Assembly (NCBI GenBank): GCA_021018815.1
Contig: JAITYX010000003.1
Location: 10,940,501-11,004,500, forward strand
From: Talinum fruticosum
Lineage: Eukaryota; Streptophyta; Magnoliopsida; Caryophyllales; Talinaceae
Direction of reading: 5' to 3'
DNA: 64,000 nt
The position numbers were made by a program, and so were the translations under genes. Under the pieces are notes generated by a model. It ran no database searches, was not told where the DNA came from, and saw nothing but the letters and a program-made list of their open reading frames with translations. The first letter of the stretch is position 1. The number at the start of each line of letters is the position of its first letter. This document shows positions 56,796 to 64,000 of this stretch, piece after piece.

Positions 56796-57366
56796 GGTCG
56801 TGTTCGGTAAAGTTAGCTATTTTAGTAGTGGTTAGTCTGTTGAACAAGTCGTTAGTCTGTTTTACTAGTCGCTAGTCTGTTAGATACTTAGTGGTTAGTG
56901 GTTAGTTGTGAAACTAGTGTTTTAAATTAGCGAGTGTTCGGTACAACTAGTCTGTTGGGGTAACCGATTAACGTAAAATGACCAAAAAGGACGTGTATTT
57001 TGCTTTGCTTTTTTAAATTACTTTTTGGTTATTTTTTATCCTTATATTAGTCAACTTAAATTATCCACTAGATATTTCTATTAATAATTAACTTAGCACA
57101 TTTTGTTATGATAATTGTATAACAAGTTTGGATATAACTTTTTCAATGTCACATATATTTGAAAAGTTTAAATGGATATGATGTGTATTTTTATTTTAAA
57201 ATCGAACTAATTAATTTTTGTAAGGATATTAAATATAATAGTAATCACTAATTTCATGTACTATAAAAAAATTTGCTAGCTGAATAAAAATAAAAAAAGG
57301 TCCACAATATCATACTACTATTAATAACATGCTTATTATAAATCAATGTTGCAAAACTAGAGTACA

Positions 57367-58150
57367 TCACCTACGATTCCACAATGATGCAGCTATCCTA
57401 TTTCGAATATCTTTCATCTCACTTGATCTTTGGTGAAGATTTTCTTCACTTGTAGAAACATCCCCATAAAGCTCATCAGTAGGAATAAAATTTGGATGTT
57501 GATCTAATACTTGAAAAATTGGGTCGCTTTGTGAGTTGATTCGAATATAATTATGTAGTGCAAATGTCGCCACTATAATATGTATCTGCGTGTCAACACC
57601 TGTATTGTTGCATTTTGTTAAGTACCTTCCATCTTTGCTTTAGCACTCCAAAGGATCTCTCGATACAACTTCTTAGGGACGAATGTGCACGATTGAATGC
57701 CTCTTGAGCAGTTTGAGGAGGTTCCCTTTGAAATTGTGATTGATGATATCTCAACTTTGGATAAGGTACTAAGTAGCCTTGCCTATCGGGGTATCCTTTA
57801 TCTACCGGATAGTACTTACCTAAATAAATGTATAAACATAAAATGTTTATTTCACACAACATAAATGAAAATGAATTTAAATGATATCAAACGTACCTTC
57901 CGGTGGCCTAGGAAACTTCATTTCGGGGTTTCAAGTGCATGAATAAAAACTCGAGTATCATGTGCAGTAACCTTCCCAACCAGCTGAGATAAATGTGAAA
58001 CACATGTCAAAGTCACATGCAGCCATAATATTGAATGTAGGAATGCCTTTTCTTCCTCTATAAGGTAATTGATCGGACTCGGGAATACATGCCGCCACAT
58101 GTGTACCATCTATGCATCCAATAAAATGAAAAATAAAAGTTCGACGGAAA
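57367..58150 (-). pseudogene. Harbinger DDE transposase (HARBI1-like), C-terminal half only
   Basis: The - strand shows FIGCIDGTHVAACIPESDQL (first Asp), FNIMAACDFDMCFTFISAGW (second Asp), a frame break, DTRVFIHALETPK, GKYYPVDKGYPDRQGYLVPY, FNRAHSSLRSCIERSFGVLK (catalytic Glu), ATFALHNYIRINSQSD and EMKDIRNRIAASLWNRR, with a stop at 57367. Spacing matches a DDE_Tnp_4 nuclease. The usual N-terminal HTH/leader half (~150 residues) should lie between 58150 and ORF1 but only ~40 bp separate them, so it has been deleted. Frameshifts also occur near 57890 and 57590. Confidence 0.85.
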
Positions 58151-58186
58151 AAAAAAAAAACAAATGAAAGATCAAAGCATATGATC

Positions 58187-59369
58187 ACTTGACTTTGTCT
58201 TTCATGGCATACATATATTGTAACCATTGTATCCTACTTGTATCATCACCCAAATTAATAAAAATTTCTCTCCTTATTGAGTCTTCAAGCAAATAAATAG
58301 CATAACCCCACAATTCACTTCCTTGTGCTAAAGTACCATTATGTACCATGCTCCTAATAATTTCCATTGAAGTAGCAACGAGTAGTCGTTGATCGTTGGA
58401 GACCTCCAATGCTTGGGATACTATTGCTAATATCTCGTACACATTGTTACCATGTTAGAAATTTGGCTAGACAACATAGCAGAACCTCCAGATTGCCTCC
58501 CTTTTCGATTTATTTGCATAGAATTATTTTTTAAAGTAGTTCTTTGGTTCTTCTTCTTGGATGTTTGAGTGACACCATTCCCTCCTTCCTTTGTTACTTG
58601 GTCCGTCACCTATTACTACACCTTCGTTTAGGATGCCAACTTGTTGAACAAAATCTCTCATGAAGGTTTCCTCATCCATTAAAGCCTCTTGAAGATACGA
58701 GTTATTATTGTGAACATTATACACTTCTAAATGTCCTTCCTCATGAACACTATCAGCATCCTCATTGCTTGTCGTCATTATCATTTTCAACATTGATAAG
58801 TGGAGGAGGCCCCATTGAAGGTGTATAGACGTTTTCCCAGTAGCATAAGAATCCCCAAATAGTTGATCCCACTTATCTTCAAGAAATGAGGTCACACCCT
58901 TATCACGAAATTTATTAAATTTCGCATTTTCCTACAAAATAAAATAAAATTATATCATGATATTCAAATATAGTCGGTTTTATCTAAATTGAAACCCTTT
59001 GTATTCATAATCTACCCTCCCTCTCCCCAAATAAAGAGTTAGAACTAACCTTATTCTTTTTCTCCCACCATTCATTTGAAGCGTCGATCTTTCCCGAGAT
59101 AGGATCCCAACCTAAACCAGTTTCGACGTTCTCAATTGTTTCCATAAACGCCAATCTCTCCTCATTGAATCATATTTATACTTACAACTATTGTGACCAC
59201 ATGAACGCCCAACTTTTTTCGACCTCTTTTTGAATCTCCTTCCAATTGTAAAATTGTGCTCGTCCATATTTTTCAATGAATTGAAGACAAGCATCACATA
59301 AAATGATCATCTCTTGCGAGTCCAGTGGAAGCTCTCTTTGGTCCCATCCTTCTTACTAGAGGATGCCAT
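58187..59369 (-). pseudogene. Harbinger ORF1, Myb/SANT-like DNA-binding protein
   Basis: The ATG at 59369 (MASSSKKDGTKES) starts a Myb_DNA-bind_3-type protein, the partner that brings the transposase to the element ends and the nucleus. Visible parts: a broken MIILCDACLQFIE segment, KYKYDSMRRDWRLWKQLRTS (59180-59115), then a shifted GLGW.P.SGKIDASNEWW block (59110-59050), an acidic middle (EDADSVHEEGHLEVYNV), EALMDEETFMRDFVQQVG, and the C-terminus YEILAIVSQALEVSND...GSELWGYAIYLLEDSIRREI...RIQWLQYMYAMK. Frameshifts near 59320, 59110, 58900, 58600 and 58440. Confidence 0.75.
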
Positions 59370-59595
59370 AGCACGTGATATAACTATAAAAATTAATAAT
59401 TTCAGTCTTTATCATAATTTTAGTTTAGGACCACTATTTTCGTTTCTTTGACTACTATATTTATGGCACACAAGAATTTATAATAAGTTTCATTATCCAC
59501 TTTGGAACAAGCAAACATAACGAAGGTTTTGTTCCTAGAGGCCACAAAATTATTTTATAATAATTCATGCCTTAAATCAAATATTTACTCTCTCT

Positions 59596-59629
59596 CATAC
59601 ACACACATACACATACATACATACATACA

Positions 59630-59704
<75 letters not shown>
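59596..59704 (+). repeat. (ACAT)n followed by (AT)n compound microsatellite
   Basis: About 60 bp of ACAT repeats run into ~48 bp of AT just upstream of Harbinger ORF1. Derived frames are spurious. Confidence 0.95.
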
Positions 59705-59707
<3 letters not shown>

Positions 59708-60359
59708 CACTCAAACAAAAGTCTCATAATGTCACATACATGATTAAAATCCATTATATTCAATTCACACGAGTCACAACCAAGCATAAATAGTCACAAC
59801 TGTTGTATTCAATTCGATTTCCAAAATTATATCTTTCTAACCCAATTAATTTACCAATTCAATTCTCAATTTACAACTACTCCAAAATTATCCCCTCTCA
59901 TCATTTGTAAGTATATGTGGCTGATTTTAAATTGATGAAGTTATAAACATGGAGAAAATATGTGATGTGAGAACTATTCTACTATTTATGGGCCAACCAT
60001 AAATCAATATCCACAAAAATGAATGGGAGGAGAGATCGATTGAAAAAAAGTGGACTTTAAATTAAAAAATTATTGTTGGTTAGTACATTTCTATCTTACA
60101 ATATAGAAACTTTAATGACAATAAAAAATCCAATAAAAATTATTATTCACTTCAAATCAGAAAGTATAAGTTTTATTTTATTTTCATTCAAAAAAATTTC
60201 AAAATCAAAACCAAATTTTATTAAATGCTCAAGTCACAAAAATCATATATTATTTCAATTAATATTACAATATTGGATGTGTTGTCTTGTCATCTATGTC
60301 AATCTTCTGCAGAGCATTGATTATTTTTTTAATTTTTGTTTGGACGAGACACAACATTG

Positions 60360-60965
60360 ATTATAGAGCATGCTACAACCCACCATCTTCTCTCGGTAGC
60401 TCAGCCTCTTTCTTCTCTCACCTCTAGACTCACGACTCAACCTCTTTCTTCCTTATCTCTATCACTCGAGTCCCCTGTCCGCCACTCTCTCGGTAGCTGC
60501 TACAACCCACCGTCTTCTTCCTCGCTCTCACTCTCGCTGTCCGGCTTCCTCACCGTCTCTCACTCTCGCTTGGTCTCTCCCGGCTCTCTCACCGTCTCTC
60601 GGTCTCTCACTCCCTGCTCTGTTATCTCTCACCCTCACTTGTCCTCTTCTTCCTCGCTCTCTCTATCGGCTCCCTCACCGTTTCTCGCTCTCGGTTGGTC
60701 TCTCCCGACTCCCTCACCGTCTCTTACTCTCTCGCTCCCTCCTCTCGTTATCTTTCACCCTCGCTGTCCCTCTCGGTCTCGCTTGGTCTCTCGGCTCCCT
60801 CACTGTCTCTCACTCTCTCGCTCCCCGCTCTGTTAACTCTTAACCCTCGCTGTCCCTCTCAATCTCGCTTGGTCTCTCGGCTCCCTCACTGTCTCTCACT
60901 CTCTCTCTCCCTGCTCTGTTAACTCTAACCCTCGTCTGTCCCTTTCAATCTCGCTTGGTCTCTCC
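60360..60965 (+). repeat. C/T-rich tandem repeat, ~86-bp unit
   Basis: Units begin CGACTCCCT/CGGCTCCCT at 60706, 60792 and 60878 (86 bp apart), each with CACTCTCTCG, TGCTCTGTTA-like, CCCTCGCTGTCCCTCTC and TCTCGCTTGGTCTCT. More degenerate copies extend left to about 60400. The Ser/Leu-rich 166- and 75-codon frames here are products of the repeat. It sits in the leader side of the Harbinger genes (- strand), where it would read as a GA-rich tract. Confidence 0.85.
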
Positions 60966-61639
60966 ATGTCTATGGTCTATGGGGAATTTTTTAATCGGCA
61001 AACAACACTACTATCTCAAATCATCGGACCTTGCATTCAATCGAAAGAAAAAGAAGAGAATCAAATCCAGTCAGAGAAGAACAATGGGTATAATGGTGGC
61101 CACATAAAAGCAAAAGAAGAAATCGGTACTCGAAGAGTAGCAAATTATCAATGGATTCGCCAAGATTGAACAATACTCGTTGATGACGACTCCACTGGTA
61201 ATTTATCTCACCTCGGTGAAACTCTCCGTCTCGATACTTTGTTTAGGGTTTTATGAAAAAAAATTGGCGAAGTTGGACTCTCCATTTGAGGATTTTGCGT
61301 TGGATATGAAGGGGATGGAGTTAGAGTTGGATTTGGAAACAAATTTCTTTGATTGTTTGGTGAGAGTCCGTGTAGCGTATGTAGCCGAGCTTAGCGGGAA
61401 AAGGGAAGGGTAATACTTGTAAATTTGATGAAATGACAAGGTTATATTCGGAATAAAGGTTAAACATCTGTTTAGCGTTTTCGAAACGTTAATTACGATA
61501 GCGTTTGCAAAACACTGCTCTAACCACTAACAACTACCTTAAACACTAAGTTGCCAAACAGTCAAAATTTACGTGAAGTAGTGTTTTGAGATGAGGAAAA
61601 CTCTAAACACTACCTAAACCTCTATTGCCGAACACAGCC

Positions 61640-63590
61640 AGAGTTAATAAGATGACCAAGGTTCAACACTTTCAGAGATACTTGAAAAACAGACATCCAA
61701 GGGAAATTTTTTTCTTTTCTCCCACATCAAAAAAAAAGGGTAATCCTAATTAACCTTGGTTAAATTGATGCCTCAGAAGAATTCATTGAGTATGCTCGAC
61801 TCAACACACCATTCAGAACAGATATCGGACTTGACTAAAATCATAAACTGAAAAAGGAACTCCTAGTTAAGCTCGGTTAAACTAAAGTGTCTTCAAGGAC
61901 ATACCATTCACAACACAGATCAGCATGCTGAATTCAACTCTAGATTGTCCTTAGAAAAGCGTCTTGGTTCAACTTCTCAGAAATAAGTATTTGAATCTGA
62001 GATGTGGTGTTCTAGGTATGGTGCGACTGCCACAAACTTCACAGGCAGAAATCAGTGTCAAACTAAAATTTCAAAGCTAACAGGGAATGAAGCAAGTCTC
62101 GGCATACACAACAACAACAAAGAAAAAACAGAGCAAGCCCATGTCCAGGTTGCATATCTCTTTCCAGATTTAAAAAAAAAAAAAAAAAAGAAAGAAGGAG
62201 GACAGAAGAAATAGAACCTGCAACCCGGGCACAAGTCTTCGAAAGCCAAGAAGCACAGGGGGCAAGAACGACGAACTCAGCACAGGGAGTAAGCAGAGTA
62301 AATATAATACGTTTATATAATCATCTCTGAGCCTGAGACTTAAATTCCAGTCAGTTACAAACTTTTCAAATTTCATCCTTCTCGGATAAACAACAGTTTA
62401 CAAAATATAAACTCTTCAAATCCCAAGAGCCTCCTACTTCATTATGTAAGCTATTAACTCTGACACAAAAAAAAAAAAAAAAAGGCGGGAGGTGGAATGG
62501 TGTCTTCGGCACCCAGTTCGCTACTACCCCTCCATCGAGAAGAAAACCTCGAATGGGTCTAAACAAGATCTCACGAGTCTACCTCGAGTAGCCTTCTTTG
62601 GCTCCAACACTTAAGACCCATGTCGCCGGGTTCTGAAAACAAGAGGAAAGAGAACACCGGGTTCAGAACTCGCCAAAAAAAGAAGAGCGAGGAAACGCGT
62701 ATACCAGTGGAATTGAAGTCGGAAAAAACACGGTACCGCCGTCTTTGCTCCGATCGAAGCCGTCGACCGGTTGTTGGCAACGCGATTGGCGGCCGGAAAG
62801 CTTGGAGGGCGACTGCCTAGACGAAGATCTACCATCGGAAAAGCGCTAGCCTCGGGACCGGACGGAGCAGACGGCGACGCGTTTGACGGCTGAAAAAGTC
62901 CGGAAAGTGGCTGCTCTGACGGAGACCTGCCCACCGGAAAGGCACTGGCTTCGGGACTGGAAAAAGATCGGCGGCGGTAGGCGTTGCTCCGGCGAAGGCT
63001 TAGGCTGTCGGGATAAAGAGCAGAGAGAGCGTGAGGGAGAGAGAAGAGCCATTGGAGGTTTTGATGAGAGAAAGAAGCCAGTGATGCTTTAGGAAAGTGG
63101 GAGACAACGTGGGCTTTGAATAGCTGGAGAAAGGGGCAATGACGCTGCCGGATCATAACCCGTAACCCAAGAATCATTTCCTGTGCTTTGAAACCATAAA
63201 TGGCCACAGTATATTGAATTGTAGCGAAAAGAAAAGCAATTAATTTAAAATAAAATGGTTCTAATTAATCATAGCTAGCCTTAGCGTGAAAGTTTATTGA
63301 AGCTAAAGCCATTTTGTACATGCTTTATCTTTAATTCAATTTTTGTGTACAATTACGATTATCCAAAAATTGCATTTTATTTATTAAAGAACAGCAAGGA
63401 TATCCTGCGAATTATACTTAAACAAGTCTAAATATACGACCTAGGTTATTCGAGTATTATTCCGCGCCGGTTTAAAAAGTTGCAAATGAAGAGAGTGATT
63501 AAAATCAACCCGTATCAATCATCTTCTAAATGCTCGAGATACAACTCGCTCCAAGCACTCAAGAAAGCTCGTGCACGCAGCTCGACTCTC
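61640..63590. other. Unassigned block between Harbinger end and Tat 3' LTR
   Basis: I do not recognise this sequence. It has A-rich runs at 62169-62190 and 62467-62484, a GC-richer part (62570-63130) with a ~100-bp direct duplication (unit with CTACCATCGGAAAAGCGCTAGCC... at 62830 and CCCACCGGAAAGGCACTGGCT... at 62930), and a 199-codon - strand frame (62611-63207) rich in Ser/Pro/Arg with no domain. The last ~170 bp (63420-63590) may be Tat 3' sequence because it leads into a polypurine tract. Confidence 0.4.
62611..63207 (-). CDS. Hypothetical Ser/Pro/Arg-rich frame, doubtful
   Basis: 198 residues from MAIYGFKAQEM to a stop at 62611. No signal peptide, membrane segment or known motif; low-complexity stretches (RRRSFSSPEASAFPVG appears again as PSGPEASAFPMV, reflecting the DNA duplication). 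It could be a first exon, a transcribed leader of an unknown element, or chance in GC-rich DNA. I lean towards non-coding. Confidence 0.2.
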   Translation of the reverse strand: MAIYGFKAQEMILGLRVMIRQRHCPFLQLFKAHVVSHFPKASLASFSHQNLQWLFSLPHALSALYPDSLSLRRSNAYRRRSFSSPEASAFPVGRSPSEQPLSGLFQPSNASPSAPSGPEASAFPMVDLRLGSRPPSFPAANRVANNRSTASIGAKTAVPCFFRLQFHWYTRFLALLFLASSEPGVLFPLVFRTRRHGS

Positions 63591-63602
63591 GAAGGGGGCA
63601 TT
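63590..63602 (+). other. Tat polypurine tract
   Basis: CGAAGGGGGCATT lies directly before the LTR start at 63603, a typical Tat plus-strand priming tract. It shows that 63603 is a 3' LTR, not a 5' LTR, of an element to the left. Confidence 0.75.
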
Positions 63603-64000
63603 TATAGGAGGCGAAAATTCGTTAGCCAACTATATGTCGCCACGTGGAAATTAATTCCACTTATTGAGAATTGTCACGTGTAACATTGGCCTTGGAAAGC
63701 CTTCAAAATTAAAATCAAAAGAAATCAAATTCGGCCAATTAGAAGTTGTCACGTGTCATTGATGATGCAGTAAATAGTAAATATTTCTTTTAAGAAATAA
63801 TTACTAAATTATGAGCATGCGCCAAAGCCCTGCCTAAACCCTAGCTCCAAAAAGCTATAAATAGAGGTCATTTCCTCATTTTTTACACATTCAAGCATCT
63901 GCGAAATCCGGAGCTCAAACTGCAAACGACATCCAGGCTACCAAGCGCCAAGGATCAAAGTCCGCAACCGTTCGTAAATCGGAGTCAACGATTCAAATTC
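63603..64000 (+). mobile_element. Tat 3' LTR, truncated by the window end
   Basis: TATAGGAGGCGAAAATTCGTT... matches 34480 onwards through the three G-boxes, the TATAAATAGAGG box and the leader. The two are roughly 90% identical. As a 3' LTR in the same orientation it is the natural partner of the 5' LTR at 34480; the alternative is a second member of the family. Confidence 0.8.

Larger units (their letters stand above)
56796..61639 (-). mobile_element. PIF/Harbinger transposon, ~4.84 kb, nested in Tat 3' region
   Basis: Left terminus GGTCGTGTTCGGTAAAG and right terminus (reverse complement) GGCTGTGTTCGGCAATAG are inverted repeats; AGA precedes 56796 and follows 61639, a 3-bp duplication as expected for the superfamily, although TWA is the usual target. 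Subterminal regions share TAGTGGTTAG/AACCACTAAC motifs. Both Harbinger proteins lie on the - strand: a Myb/SANT-like ORF1 (58187-59369) and a DDE transposase (57367-58150). About 2.2 kb of non-coding sequence with repeats separates ORF1 from the right end. Confidence 0.8.

Noticed and set aside
60336..60836. 166-codon Ser/Leu-rich frame
   Set aside because: It is a translation of the C/T-rich 86-bp tandem repeats.

Overview
This is plant nuclear DNA, almost certainly from a eudicot. It is AT-rich, contains intron-bearing genes whose nearest relatives are plant proteins, and is dominated by nested plant transposable elements (Tat, Athila, Copia/SIRE-like, CACTA, PIF/Harbinger and MITEs). There is no sign of bacterial, organellar or viral gene organisation. 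Two host genes are recognisable. One is an eight-exon BCCIP/Bcp1 homologue on the + strand (18328-20508). The other is a short WEB-family coiled-coil gene on the - strand (23085-23606 or 23729), whose usual N-terminal exon is not visible.

Left arm (1-15300): a tandem pair of about 600-bp near-perfect fold-back elements; a long-TIR element between two (TA)n tracts; a CACTA terminus; a Copia LTR fragment; a decayed stretch with minus-strand coding remnants; two related LTRs facing each other in inverted orientation; and a decayed PIF/Harbinger copy with a minisatellite and a 1.2-kb insertion. Gene island (15300-23730): a tandem duplication upstream of BCCIP, BCCIP itself, a 906-bp Tourist-type MITE with TAA duplications that resembles the Harbinger remnant on the left, and the WEB-like gene. 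Copia block (about 25290-32789): a SIRE-like Copia element, badly decayed, carrying a solo LTR with an exact AAGTA target duplication and interrupted at its right end by a CACTA terminus.

Right half (34480-64000): best read as one old Tat-lineage Ty3/gypsy element. It has a 5' LTR, gag, protease, RT/RNase H, a second archaeal-type RNase H and integrase. After these come an antisense ORF of plant-mobile-domain type, a 109-bp tandem repeat, and an LTR that runs off the window. It has been split by three insertions: a 2.85-kb solo LTR, a young 7.4-kb Athila derivative with gag but no pol, and a 4.8-kb PIF/Harbinger element. The host retroelement resumes on the far side of the first two. Subtracting the three nests leaves about 14.6 kb between the Tat LTR starts, a plausible Tat size. 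All Tat, Copia and Harbinger genes carry stops, frameshifts or active-site changes. The Athila derivative has near-identical LTRs, so it moved recently and must have been mobilised in trans.

Candidates for novelty: the duplicated hairpin elements, the trans-mobilised gag-only Athila, the antisense plant-mobile-domain ORF, the convergent LTR pair, and the unexplained 61640-63590 block. All coordinates and splice sites were read by eye without alignment tools.
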